From the NCBI GenBank assembly GCA_020633195.1, contig JACKEC010000015.1:434001-498000 (forward strand): a stretch of 64,000 bases of DNA. The letters run 5' to 3'. Numbering within the stretch: the stretch's first letter is position 1; each line of letters opens with the position of its first letter. The notes under the pieces are model-generated. The model did not search any database and was not told the DNA's origin. It saw only the letters and a program-made list of their open reading frames with translations. Source of the stretch: Sandaracinaceae bacterium (GTDB taxonomy: Bacteria; Myxococcota_A; Polyangia; Polyangiales; Sandaracinaceae). The translations under genes and the position numbers were made by a program. Positions 7,032 to 15,809 of the stretch are shown here, piece after piece.

Positions 7032-9497
7032 TCGATCTCGCTCACTCCGGACGAGCGCTTCGCGGTGGTCGCGATCGCTCAGGTGGCCACCCCGGCTGGC
7101 GCGCTCGTCCCCACCCCGGACGGCGCGATGGTCGACGCGGTGGTGCGGCTCGTCGACGGCCTCGGCGCCGGGACGCTGAGCGGCTACCGCAAGCTGCTCT
7201 CCGCGCTCGACGCGGCGGCGATCCCGCTCACCGGGTCGCGGCTCACGTCGCTCCCCGAGGAGGCGCGCGCGCGAACGCTCGAGCGGCTCGCGAGCGGCGA
7301 GGCGACGTTCTGGCTCGTCCGCGGCGTGACCGCGCCGATGAAGATCGTGCAGGCGCGCACCGCGAAGCTCGAGGACGCGCTCGGCGTCGATCAGCACCGC
7401 CTCGCGGTCTCGCGCGAGCACCACCGCTGGGAGGAGCGGATCGTCGACGGCCGCACGATCACCGACGACGAGGTGATCGAGACCGACGTCGTCGTGATCG
7501 GCACGGGCGCGGGCGGCGCGCCGATGGCGAAGGTCCTCGCCGAGCGCGGCCACGCCGTCGTGATGCTCGAGGAGGGCGGCCACTTCACGCGCGCCGACTT
7601 CGCGGGCCGGACGCTCGCGCGACAGCAGAAGCTCTACCGCGGCAACGGCCTCACCTCGACCATCGGCAACACGGTGATCCCCGTCCCGATGGGCCGCACC
7701 GTCGGCGGCACCACGACGGTGAACTCCGGCACGTGCTACCGCGTGCCCGAGTCGACGATGCGCCGGTGGCAGCTCGACCACGGCCTCTTCGACCTCGGCC
7801 CGGGCGCCCTCGACGCCTACTACGAGCGCGTCGAGGCGATGCTCGAGGTGGCGGTCGCGGAGCCGGGCGTGCTCGGCGGCTGCGCCGAGGTGATCGCGCG
7901 GGGCGCCGAGGCGCTCGGCTTCGAGCACGGGCCGCTGCGCCGCAACGCGCCGGGCTGCGACGGCCAGGGCGTGTGCTGCTTCGGCTGCCCGACGGACGCG
8001 AAGCGCTCGACGAACGTGAGCTACGTCCCCAAGGCGCTCGAGCGCGGCGCGTTCGTCTACGCCCACGCGAAGGTCACCGAGATCCTCGTCGAGGGTGGCC
8101 GCGCGGTCGGCGTGGTCGCGAAGGTCGGCGGCGGCAACGGCTCGTCGCGGCGCCTCGAGGTGCGGGCGCGCGCGGTGGTGCTCGGCGCGGGCACCGTCTA
8201 CACGCCGGCGCTCCTGCTCGCGCAGGGGCTCGCGAACTCGTCCGGGCGCGTCGGCTACGACCTGACGATCCACCCGGCGAGCTACGCGTGGGCCGAGCTC
8301 GATCGGTCGGTGCGCGGCTGGGAGGCCATCCCGCAGGGCTACTCCATCGACGAGTTCGTCGATCAGGGGATCCGGTTCGAGGGCGCGTTCCTGCCGCTCG
8401 AGATGGCGTCGGGCGCGATGGGGCAGGTCGGCCAGCGCTGGACGCACATGGTCGAGCGCTTCGACCGGCTCGCGTGCTTCGGCTTCATGATCGCGGAGAC
8501 GTCGCGCGGGCGGGTCCGGCTGATCGCGGGCCAGCCGCGCATGACCTACGTCCTCGACGACAACGACGTGAAGCGGATCGTCCAGGCGCAAGGGATCTTG
8601 GCGCGGGTGTTCTTCGCCGGCGGGGCGAAGAAGGTGTACCCGGGCATGCAGCTCTTCGACGAGCTCGGCGACCTCGCCGACGTGGAGCGGCTCGAGCGCG
8701 AGGGGCCCGGCCGGGTGCGCGCGCACCACCTCGACCTGACCGCGTACCACCCGCTCGGCACCTGCCGCATGGGCGCGGACGCGAGCCGCTCGGTGATCGG
8801 CCCGACGCAGGAGACCTGGGACGTGCCGGGCCTCTTCATCTGCGACGGCTCGGCGGTCCCGGGCCCCCTCGGGGTCAACCCGCAGCTCACGATCATGGCG
8901 CTCTCGGAGCGCGCGGCGGCGTTCGTCGAGCGGCGCATCGAGGAGGCCCCGCGGCCGCGTCGCGTCGAGGACGACGGCGCCGTGATCCGCTTCGAAGAGA
9001 CCATGGGCGGGATGCTCCAGCTCGAGGAGGGCGGGGTCATCGACGTCGAGTTCAGCGTGCGGGCGCGCGGCGCCGTCTCCGTCGCCACCGCGGTGCGTCG
9101 CGGCGGGCTGTTCGCGCTCGAGGGGACGATCAGCGCGTCGGGGATCGGCGAGGAGGTGCCCTGCGCGGGGACGCTCGAGATGCACCCGCTCCGCCGCAAG
9201 GCGACGCTCGTCTACGACCTTTGCTTCGAAGGCGAGGACGGAGTCGCCTACACGCTGCACGGCGAGAAGCACACGGGGCCGCTCTCGCTCCTGCGCGGGA
9301 TGACCACGCTCTACACGGACGTGCGGGCGGACGGCGCGCTCGTCGGGCGCGGGATCCTCACCTTCGACATGGCCGATCTGAGCTCGTTCCTCGCGAGCTG
9401 GCGCCTCGAGGACGAGGCCGAGGCGCCCGCCGCGGCCGAGCCCGACGCCGAGCCGCCGTCCGCGGACGCGCCCACCGTCGTCGCCCGGACCGAGTAG
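7029..9497 (+). CDS. GMC oxidoreductase fused to an N-terminal helper-like domain and a C-terminal beta domain
   Basis: 822 residues in three parts. Residues 1 to about 140 resemble the gluconate dehydrogenase small-subunit domain (compare the partial gene at 1-309). The FAD domain follows, with GTGAGG at 158-163 and VVMLEEGG, the Cys segment GCDGQGVCCFGCPTDAKRS, and the catalytic region YHPLGTCRMG with CDGSAVPGPLGVNPQLT. After about 650, a separate beta-rich region (MGGMLQLEEGG to ILTFDMADL) resembles the extra domain found in cholesterol-oxidase-like GMC proteins. No signal peptide is visible, so it is probably cytoplasmic. The start is the ATG at 7029; a TTG at 7023 is in frame but less likely. 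It probably oxidises a sterol-like or other lipophilic alcohol (inference from domains and neighbours). Confidence 0.85.
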   Translation: MSISLTPDERFAVVAIAQVATPAGALVPTPDGAMVDAVVRLVDGLGAGTLSGYRKLLSALDAAAIPLTGSRLTSLPEEARARTLERLASGEATFWLVRGVTAPMKIVQARTAKLEDALGVDQHRLAVSREHHRWEERIVDGRTITDDEVIETDVVVIGTGAGGAPMAKVLAERGHAVVMLEEGGHFTRADFAGRTLARQQKLYRGNGLTSTIGNTVIPVPMGRTVGGTTTVNSGTCYRVPESTMRRWQLDHGLFDLGPGALDAYYERVEAMLEVAVAEPGVLGGCAEVIARGAEALGFEHGPLRRNAPGCDGQGVCCFGCPTDAKRSTNVSYVPKALERGAFVYAHAKVTEILVEGGRAVGVVAKVGGGNGSSRRLEVRARAVVLGAGTVYTPALLLAQGLANSSGRVGYDLTIHPASYAWAELDRSVRGWEAIPQGYSIDEFVDQGIRFEGAFLPLEMASGAMGQVGQRWTHMVERFDRLACFGFMIAETSRGRVRLIAGQPRMTYVLDDNDVKRIVQAQGILARVFFAGGAKKVYPGMQLFDELGDLADVERLEREGPGRVRAHHLDLTAYHPLGTCRMGADASRSVIGPTQETWDVPGLFICDGSAVPGPLGVNPQLTIMALSERAAAFVERRIEEAPRPRRVEDDGAVIRFEETMGGMLQLEEGGVIDVEFSVRARGAVSVATAVRRGGLFALEGTISASGIGEEVPCAGTLEMHPLRRKATLVYDLCFEGEDGVAYTLHGEKHTGPLSLLRGMTTLYTDVRADGALVGRGILTFDMADLSSFLASWRLEDEAEAPAAAEPDAEPPSADAPTVVARTE

Positions 9498-9506
9498 GCC
9501 GCGCCC

Positions 9507-9845
9507 TCAGGCGTCGCGTTGCTTCTCGCCGATGAGGTGGGCGAGCTCGGCGAGGTCGGGGTGCGGCTCGTCGAGCGCGACGCCGAGGCGGTAGCGCCAC
9601 GGGCCGCCGGGCTCGAGGGTCTGCACGCGCGCGACCTCGCCCGAGACCTCGACGCGGCGCTCGGCCTCGACCTGCAGGGCGACGTCGATGGGGTCGCCGA
9701 CCTCCACGCGCGTGTGGGTGAGGAGGCGCAGGCCGGTGGCCGACGCGTCCTGCATCACGGCGAGCTTCGGCTTGCCGTCCCCCACGGTGATCTCGGCCGC
9801 GATGTACGCCGCCTCGCGCGGCGCGTTCCGTCGTTCGTCGCCCAC
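9507..9845 (-). CDS. PilZ domain protein
   Basis: 112 residues forming a single PilZ-type domain: an N-terminal Arg region (DERRNAPR), a mid-domain DASATGLRL corresponding to the D/NxSxxG motif, then beta strands and a C-terminal helix. PilZ domains bind cyclic di-GMP and control motility or envelope functions. The basic stretch before the D/NxSxxG motif is short (RRNAPR), so c-di-GMP binding is plausible but not certain. The GTG at 9845 is chosen because a TATCCT lies seven bases before it. The gene follows the Rieske-SCP2 gene by 20 bases and converges on the GMC gene. Confidence 0.75.
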   Translation of the reverse strand: MGDERRNAPREAAYIAAEITVGDGKPKLAVMQDASATGLRLLTHTRVEVGDPIDVALQVEAERRVEVSGEVARVQTLEPGGPWRYRLGVALDEPHPDLAELAHLIGEKQRDA

Positions 9846-9852
9846 GAACGAC

Positions 9853-9858
9853 AGGATA
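9853..9858 (-). promoter_or_regulatory. -10-like hexamer TATCCT of the PilZ gene
   Basis: TATCCT ends seven bases before the GTG at 9845. It suggests the PilZ gene has its own start in addition to read-through from the Rieske gene. Confidence 0.35.
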
Positions 9859-9865
9859 CCCGAGG

Positions 9866-11359
9866 TCAGGCCGGGAAGAGCGAGCGCATCTTCATCGCGG
9901 CGCGGACGCTGCCCTTGACCTTGCCGCGGCCGTTGGTGAACGCCCACGTGCCGTCGAGGTCGCCGTTGATGACCTTCACGTAGTCGTCGGCGCCCATCAC
10001 GAGCGCGACGGTGGGCTGGTCGTGCGGGCCGGGGCGGATGTCGATCGCGCCGTCGTGGACTTGCGCGTGGAAGGTCCGGCCGCCGTCGCCGGTGAGCTCC
10101 CACTGGAAGACGGCGTCGACGCCCTTGGCCGCCTCGGGGACGAAGCGGTCCTGGAGCGTCTCGAAGTACTCCTCGGCGGTCGCGATCGGGCGCGTCGACG
10201 CGCTTGTTCCCTTGGCCGCCGCCTTGGTCGCCGCCTTGGTGGCCATGGGCGGGCGGGACGCGCCGTCGCTCGACGCCGAGGGCGCGCTCGATCCGCGCCC
10301 GAGCCACCCCTCGAGGCGCTCGCGCGTCGGCGCGATCCAGCGCTCCTTGATGCGGCCGACGAGGTCGCGCGGGCTCACCACGTCCGAGGTCACGACCGTC
10401 GGCTCGTCGTAGAACTGCTTGCAGTGCTTGCGCCACAGCCCGATCGGTCCGTCGCCCTTCGCGAGGCCGGGCCGGTCGAGGTAGCGCTTGTTCTCCCAGA
10501 TGGGGAAGTCCTTGGCGAAGTCGCTGCAATAGGCGTCGTAGAAGGTCTGTGCGAGCTCCTCGGTGAACACCGGATCGTCGGTCGCGCGGACCTGCACCAC
10601 GCCGCGCAGGTCGATGCGCTCCATGTCGATCGGGGTCGCGTAGATCTGCTGCCGCGCGTGGACGTCGACGTTGGTCACGTGGGTCCGCACGTGCGTGCAG
10701 CCGACGCCGTACATCGACACCTCGAGGTGCACGTCGTTGAGCTCGCCGTACATCCCCACGACGTCGCCGGGGGCTTGGAACTCGATGTTCACCGTCATGC
10801 GCGCGCCGTCGCGGACGGGCGGCTCGGTGATCCGCGTCTGCCGGCCGTCGTGGACCGGGCCGATGTGCGCGGTGTCCACGGTGTTCTCGAACACCTCCTG
10901 CGGGTGCGTGCGCAGCCCGCGCCAGACCACCGACTGGCCGGCCGTCCAGCCGTCCTCCTCGAGCGCGGGCAGCGGCCACGGCTCGCGGCCCTGCGGATCG
11001 TGGAACACGTGGACGATCCCGTTCTGCTCGCGGACCGGGAAGGAGCCGAGCTTCGCCTTGGGCGGGATGCGGTCGCTGTAGGGGATGTCGTCGCAGCGCC
11101 CCTGCGCGTCGAAGCGCCAGCCGTGGAACGGGCACCGGATCGACTCGCCCTCGACGGTGCCTCCGTGCCCGAGGTGGGCGCCGAGGTGGGGGCAGTACGC
11201 GTCCGTCACGTAGGCCGCGCCGGACTCGCCGCGGTACGCGACGAGCTGTCGGCCGAAGTACTCGAGGGTCAGCGGGGCTTCGCTCGTCAGCTCCTCGGAG
11301 AGGGCCACGGCGAACCACCCGGTGGGGTAGCTCGTGAACGGGAAACGGGGCTGGGTCAT
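9866..11359 (-). CDS. Rieske non-heme iron oxygenase fused to an SCP2 sterol-carrier domain
   Basis: 497 residues. The Rieske [2Fe-2S] site is CPHLGAHLGHG and CPFHGW. The mononuclear iron site is ENTVDTAHIGPVH, in which D, H and H form the facial triad pattern NxxDxxHxxxxH seen in KshA-type and cholesterol-desaturase-type (Neverland/DAF-36) oxygenases. After a Lys/Ala linker, residues from about 390 form an SCP2 domain (AEEYFETLQDRF to the C-terminus), a fold that binds sterols or other lipids. The fusion implies an oxygenase that takes a lipid, probably sterol-like, from its own carrier domain. The start is the ATG at 11359, after GAGGATCC. A reductase partner is not present nearby. Confidence 0.85.
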   Translation of the reverse strand: MTQPRFPFTSYPTGWFAVALSEELTSEAPLTLEYFGRQLVAYRGESGAAYVTDAYCPHLGAHLGHGGTVEGESIRCPFHGWRFDAQGRCDDIPYSDRIPPKAKLGSFPVREQNGIVHVFHDPQGREPWPLPALEEDGWTAGQSVVWRGLRTHPQEVFENTVDTAHIGPVHDGRQTRITEPPVRDGARMTVNIEFQAPGDVVGMYGELNDVHLEVSMYGVGCTHVRTHVTNVDVHARQQIYATPIDMERIDLRGVVQVRATDDPVFTEELAQTFYDAYCSDFAKDFPIWENKRYLDRPGLAKGDGPIGLWRKHCKQFYDEPTVVTSDVVSPRDLVGRIKERWIAPTRERLEGWLGRGSSAPSASSDGASRPPMATKAATKAAAKGTSASTRPIATAEEYFETLQDRFVPEAAKGVDAVFQWELTGDGGRTFHAQVHDGAIDIRPGPHDQPTVALVMGADDYVKVINGDLDGTWAFTNGRGKVKGSVRAAMKMRSLFPA

Positions 11360-11409
11360 GGGATCCTCCGCGACGCGTCGAGCCCACGGTGCCGTGTCGC
11401 CGGAGAATG

Positions 11410-12666
11410 TCAATCCTCGGGCGCCAGCCTCGCGATGGCGCGCTCGAGGAACCCGCGGCGGTCCTCTGTCGACTCGGTGTCGAGCGCGGCCTGCGCGGCC
11501 TGCGCCGCGCGGTACGCGGCGAGCGCTCCCGCGGGGTCCTCCGCGCCCTCGAGCGCCATGCCGATGTTCGTCCAGGTCGACGCGAGCTCCTCCGCGAGCT
11601 CGTCGGGGTCGGCGTCCGGATCGCCCTCGAGCACCTCGAGCCGCGCGCGGAACGCGGCTGCCGCCGCCGTGTTCTCGCCGCGCTCGTAGAGGACGTCCGC
11701 CAGATCGTAGTGGGCCTGGGCGAGGTCCTCCCGACGGCTCGACGGGTCGGCCTGCAGCAGCTCCAGGTCCGTGCGGAACGCTCGCTCCGCCTCGTCGAGG
11801 CGATGCAGGTCGCGGAGGGCGCTCCCGAGCTCGTGCCCCAGGTCGAACCGATCGATTAGCGCGATCGAGGAATCGGGATCGTCGGCGAGCCGCTGGTCCG
11901 CGAGCGCCAGGCCAGGCTCGAGCACCGCGAGCGCGGCCGGCGCGTCGTCGGCGAGCCGCAGGGCCTCGCCGAGATCCGTGCGCGCGATGACGAGCTCGCG
12001 CGACCACTCCGGGTTCGCGGGGCGCAGGGACGCGCGGTCCTCGGCCACCTCGAGGCGTCGCTGGTAGGCCGCGACGGCCTCGGTGTCGTCCTCTCGCGCG
12101 AGCTCGATTTCACCGAGCGTCGCGTAGTTGAGGGTGAGCGACTCGGCCCACTTGGTCTGGCCGGGCTGGTCGCGCAGGAGCGCCTGGTGGAGCGCGACGG
12201 CGCGCCGCTCCGAGGCGGCGGCGGCGTCGAGCTGCTCGAGGTCCTCGTGCGCGACCGCGAGGTTGTGGTGCGCGCGGGCGAGCTCCTGCCGGAAGTGGAG
12301 GTCCTCGGGGTCGCGACGGGACGCCTCCTCGGCGAGCGCGAGGCTGCGCTCGTACGCCTCGAGCGCGCCGTCGTAGTCGCCGCTCGCCGCGAGCGCCGCG
12401 CCGATCCGGTCCGCGTACACGCCGAGCCGATCCCGCGCGTCGGGGTCGGCGCCCTCGGCCCGCGCGGCCTGCAGCCCGCGGCGGTAGAGCTCGATCGCGC
12501 CCTCCGCGTCGCCGGCCGCGAGCTGCGCGTCGCCGCGACGGAGCTCGGCCTCGTCCCGGTGCAGGTCGCGGTGGTCGGGGACGCTCGTCGCCGAGTCGCA
12601 GGCGGGGAGCGCGAGCGCGACCGCGAGGGCGACCCACGCGGCCGCGTCGAGGGGAGGGCGGGGCAT
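11410..12666 (-). CDS. TPR-repeat lipoprotein
   Basis: 418 residues. The N-terminus has a hydrophobic segment and lipobox ALPAC (Cys about 23), so it is probably anchored in an outer or inner membrane. The rest is a long run of tetratricopeptide-like helices with repeated A/L/Y positions (for example GDAEGAIELYRRGLQAAR, and DYDGALEAYERSLALAEEA). TPR arrays are scaffolds for protein contacts; no catalytic domain is seen. The gene precedes the Rieske gene in the same direction with a 50-base gap; a functional link is not evident. Confidence 0.8.
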   Translation of the reverse strand: MPRPPLDAAAWVALAVALALPACDSATSVPDHRDLHRDEAELRRGDAQLAAGDAEGAIELYRRGLQAARAEGADPDARDRLGVYADRIGAALAASGDYDGALEAYERSLALAEEASRRDPEDLHFRQELARAHHNLAVAHEDLEQLDAAAASERRAVALHQALLRDQPGQTKWAESLTLNYATLGEIELAREDDTEAVAAYQRRLEVAEDRASLRPANPEWSRELVIARTDLGEALRLADDAPAALAVLEPGLALADQRLADDPDSSIALIDRFDLGHELGSALRDLHRLDEAERAFRTDLELLQADPSSRREDLAQAHYDLADVLYERGENTAAAAAFRARLEVLEGDPDADPDELAEELASTWTNIGMALEGAEDPAGALAAYRAAQAAQAALDTESTEDRRGFLERAIARLAPED

Positions 12667-12675
12667 GCGGCCGGG

Positions 12676-12681
12676 ACCCTA
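12676..12681 (-). promoter_or_regulatory. -10-like hexamer TAGGGT of the TPR lipoprotein gene
   Basis: TAGGGT ends nine bases before the ATG at 12666. It lies in the short gap after the DUF2330 gene, so the TPR gene can be transcribed separately. Confidence 0.35.
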
Positions 12682-12695
12682 GCGCGTCGTCGCGG

Positions 12696-14642
12696 CTACG
12701 GTACCCAGCGGCGCCGGCGCGCGAGGAGGCAAAGGGCCACCAGCCCCGCGAGCGCGGACCCGGAGCGCATGGGCCCCGCCGCGCGGCAGCCGCAGCCGTC
12801 GCTCGTGGGCGCGACCTCGGAGGCCTCCGCGGGCGTCGCCTCCTGCACCACGACCGGCTCGGCGACCTCGGGCTCGGGCTCGGGCGGCGGCGGATCGCGG
12901 ACCTCGTCGACGCCGAGCGCGGGGAGCGGCTGGCGCAGCGTGGTGGCGAGCTCGAGGTGCCCGCGCCGCGCCGACGCGAGATCCGTGGCGGCCACCGCGA
13001 CGGGCGCGGCGCCCTCGATCGGCCCGCCCCAGATCCCGCGCTGCGGCTCCTCGCACTCGATCGCGCCGGTCCACGCGTGTCGGATGATGTAGCGCCCCTG
13101 GAAGTTGTTGAGCGGCGCGGGCGCCGCGCCCTGCTCGAGCTCCTCGCCGCCCGCGGCGTACCACTCGCGGCCGCCGACGATGGGCTCCGCGGCGCGGAAC
13201 ACGAGGTCCTCGCCGAGGTCGTCGCGCCCGTAGCGGTAGTGCAGGCGCGTCAGCACGAAGCCGTCGAACGGGCCGCCGCCGAACGTCCCCGAGACCACCT
13301 CGCGGCTGAAGTCGAACGGGTAGCGCGCGGTCGTGGGGGAGCCGTCCTCGGCGGCCGGGAAGGCGATCCCCTGGAGCACCCCGACCACGCACTCGCGCAC
13401 GCGGTCGTCGGCGAGCGTCGAGGCCTCGTCGGCGCTCGCCCGCGTGACGTGGCCGTCGCCCGCGAGGTCGAGGCTCACCGTGAGGCGGCCCTCGAGGTCC
13501 GGGTCGCGCGCGAGGCCCGCCTCGTAGCAGCGCCGGACGTCCATGAACCGGCGGCGGATCGCGCGCCGGATCACCTCCCTCGGGATCCCGCCGGTCGCCT
13601 CGGAGGTCGGGGTGCGGACCATCGCGAACGGGATCGGGACGGGGACCTCCACGCCCGGGTGGGTGACGTCGGCGCCGAGGCTCGCGATGTCGCGCGCGCC
13701 GAGCACGGGGCCGGGGCACGGGTCGCAGTTGCTCGCCTGCCACGCGTACTCGGTGACGACGGCGCCCGGGTGGTGCGCCACCGTCGCGTCGAAGAGCGCC
13801 GCGTAGAACTCGCCGAAGCGCTCGCGGACGGCGTCGTCGACGGCGAGGTTGGTGGGGATGGTGACGTTGTCGTAGTTGGCGACCTCGTAGCGCTGGCCGT
13901 CGGCGAGGATGTGGACGATGAGGTCCTGGGTCCCCGCGCTGTTGAGCAGCCCGAGGCGCACCGGCAACGAGAATTCCTCGCTCGTGTAGTGGAACCGCAG
14001 CGGCGAGAGCCGCGCGCGGCCGCTCTCGAAGGTCACCCGGTCGGGGTCGACCCGCGCGACGAAGAACTTCATCCCGGACTCGACGTAGGGCCGCAGCACC
14101 GGCTCGGCGCCCTCGGGGATCCTGTAGTCGTGCGCGCGGAGCCACGCGTCGAGGCCCGTCGAGTCCCCCGCGCTCAGCACCACGACGTCGTACTCGCCGA
14201 CCGCGAACTCGGCCTCGACGACCACCGTCGCGATCCCGCCGCCGCTCGCCGCCCGGCCGCGGAGCCCGCCCGCGCCGCGCCCGTAGCCCGAGCCCGAGCC
14301 CAGGCCCGTGTTGGGGTCGCAGGGGTCCTGCTCCCAGTACTCGACGAGCCGCGGCGACGCGAGCTGGTCGACGCGCTCGAACAGCGAGCGCTCGAGCGTC
14401 TTCACGTTCTCCGCGTGCAGGACGGTGGGCACCGGCACGACCATCGCGAAGTCCTCGGGGGGACCCTGGTAGTCGTTCTGCATCGCGAGCACCGTGGTGG
14501 ACCCGTGGCGCAGCATCACGACGGTGGTCGCGTGGTTGAACAGCTCCGCGTCGCCGCTCGCGACGTAGAAGCCACAGAAGGCGCTCGCCGTCGCGGGCGC
14601 GAGGGAGAGGGCCAGCACGAGGGCCGTCAGCGAGGTGCGCAT
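12696..14642 (-). CDS. DUF2330 protein with AgmX/PglI-type C-terminal domain and MYXO-CTERM-like tail
   Basis: 648 residues with a signal peptide (cleavage probably after ASA, before FCGFYVASG). The DUF2330 region begins there: conserved start FCGFYV, AMQNDYQGPPEDFAMVVPVP, and EYWEQDPC. Around residues 360-450 is a segment (VIRRAIRRRFMDVRRCYEAG, then GRLTVSLDLAGDGHV) like the AgmX/PglI C-terminal domain linked to myxobacterial gliding proteins and TonB-like folds. The end has CGCR, a hydrophobic segment and RRRRWVP, a MYXO-CTERM-type sorting tail. It is therefore a surface or outer-envelope protein of unknown function. Confidence 0.85.
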   Translation of the reverse strand: MRTSLTALVLALSLAPATASAFCGFYVASGDAELFNHATTVVMLRHGSTTVLAMQNDYQGPPEDFAMVVPVPTVLHAENVKTLERSLFERVDQLASPRLVEYWEQDPCDPNTGLGSGSGYGRGAGGLRGRAASGGGIATVVVEAEFAVGEYDVVVLSAGDSTGLDAWLRAHDYRIPEGAEPVLRPYVESGMKFFVARVDPDRVTFESGRARLSPLRFHYTSEEFSLPVRLGLLNSAGTQDLIVHILADGQRYEVANYDNVTIPTNLAVDDAVRERFGEFYAALFDATVAHHPGAVVTEYAWQASNCDPCPGPVLGARDIASLGADVTHPGVEVPVPIPFAMVRTPTSEATGGIPREVIRRAIRRRFMDVRRCYEAGLARDPDLEGRLTVSLDLAGDGHVTRASADEASTLADDRVRECVVGVLQGIAFPAAEDGSPTTARYPFDFSREVVSGTFGGGPFDGFVLTRLHYRYGRDDLGEDLVFRAAEPIVGGREWYAAGGEELEQGAAPAPLNNFQGRYIIRHAWTGAIECEEPQRGIWGGPIEGAAPVAVAATDLASARRGHLELATTLRQPLPALGVDEVRDPPPPEPEPEVAEPVVVQEATPAEASEVAPTSDGCGCRAAGPMRSGSALAGLVALCLLARRRRWVP

Positions 14643-14652
14643 GTCGGACGCC

Positions 14653-14658
14653 AGCGTA
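14653..14658 (-). promoter_or_regulatory. -10-like hexamer TACGCT of the DUF2330 gene
   Basis: TACGCT ends ten bases before the ATG at 14642, at the long end of the spacing range of the window-wide pattern. Confidence 0.35.
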
Positions 14659-14673
14659 CGACAGGACCTCGCG

Positions 14674-15720
14674 TCAGGGCCGACCGGACCACGCGATGGC
14701 CTGGCCTCGGTACGGCTCGGGGACGGTGTAGACCCGCTCGCACTCGCCGCGTCGCTGGAGGCGGAACACGTGCGTGGACGTCGACGCGACGTCGAGCGAG
14801 CCGTAGACGAGGGCCAGCGCCGCCTCGCTCGGGGTCGCCAGATCGATCGCGACGTCGACGTAGTCCGCGTTCTCCATCGGCAGCGCGCCCCCGACCCGCG
14901 TGGCGTGCCGGCAGTAGCGCGGCCCCACGAACGCGGGGGAGGCGCCCGAGGTCCAGAAGCTCACGCCGTCGTGGGTCGCGATCTGGGCGACGCCGCCGTG
15001 GACGTCCATCGCGTGGGTGGTCCCCGCGGGGGGCAAGGGGACTTGCAGCTCGCCGGTGGTGGAGAGCGTCTCGGCGCCCGCGTCGATGCGGTAGCCCTGC
15101 AGCCCATCCCACTGGACGAGGCCGCTGAGGCGGTCGCCGTCGGTGAGCGCGGGCCCGATCGCGAGCAGATCGCGCGGCACCGTCCACGAGCCGAGCACCT
15201 GCGTGAGCTGCTCCCGCGCGACCACGTCGAGGCGGTCGTTGACCACGCCGCTGCCGCCCTGGTGACCCCACAGGATCGCGACCGCGGGGGCGCCGCCGAA
15301 CGTGATGGGACGCGCGGCGATGGGCAGCAGGCTCGGGTCCTGGACGCGATCGACCTCGTCCTGGCCGCGGAACCGGACGACCGCGCCCGGGAGCGCGGAG
15401 AAGCGGTTGCCGTCGAAGCCGACCAGATCGCTGCCGTCGGGGAGGCCCCCGACCGAGTAGATCTCGCCGTACTCGGAGCTCGGCACGACGAGGCCGCGGC
15501 ACCCGTCGAAGTCCGGGGTGAAGCGCAGGACCACCTGCTCGGCGGGGTCGTCGTCGAAGATCGAGCTGGTGGACTGGAGCCCCACGAGCAGGTGCGGCAC
15601 GCCGTCGGGGCAGGCGTCGAGGTCCTGCGGGCGGCGCGGATCGGGCCCGCCGCCGCCGACGTCGACGAAGCAGCCGGCGAGGACCGCGCCTCCGAGAACC
15701 AGCACGACGAGCGAGCGCAT
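14674..15720 (-). CDS. Lipoprotein of unknown function, related to its divergent neighbour
   Basis: 348 residues. The signal peptide ends in lipobox LAGC (MRSLVVLVLGGAVLAGC), followed by a Gly/Pro linker. The rest is beta-rich with no motif I recognise; the order of segments (PHLLVGLQ, then a Cys-rich short segment, then repeated short strands) parallels the divergent lipoprotein at 15810. It may be a beta-propeller-like surface protein. The ATG at 15720 has GGAAG upstream. An in-frame GTG at 15738 sits five bases after a TAGGGT hexamer and is an alternative start that would add six residues. Confidence 0.75.
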   Translation of the reverse strand: MRSLVVLVLGGAVLAGCFVDVGGGGPDPRRPQDLDACPDGVPHLLVGLQSTSSIFDDDPAEQVVLRFTPDFDGCRGLVVPSSEYGEIYSVGGLPDGSDLVGFDGNRFSALPGAVVRFRGQDEVDRVQDPSLLPIAARPITFGGAPAVAILWGHQGGSGVVNDRLDVVAREQLTQVLGSWTVPRDLLAIGPALTDGDRLSGLVQWDGLQGYRIDAGAETLSTTGELQVPLPPAGTTHAMDVHGGVAQIATHDGVSFWTSGASPAFVGPRYCRHATRVGGALPMENADYVDVAIDLATPSEAALALVYGSLDVASTSTHVFRLQRRGECERVYTVPEPYRGQAIAWSGRP

Positions 15721-15809
15721 GGGCAAAGCTTCCGGCACGATGCACCCTACGGCAACGGCTCCGTCGCCCTTCCTGCCCGGGAAGCCTCGGAGCCCGCCGC
15801 CGTAAGCCG

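Noticed and set aside
3860..9535. A plus-strand open frame of 1891 codons, antisense to several genes
   Set aside because: It is Arg/Ala/Val-rich low-complexity translation typical of the reverse strand of GC-rich genes and crosses an unrelated real gene with recognisable domains.
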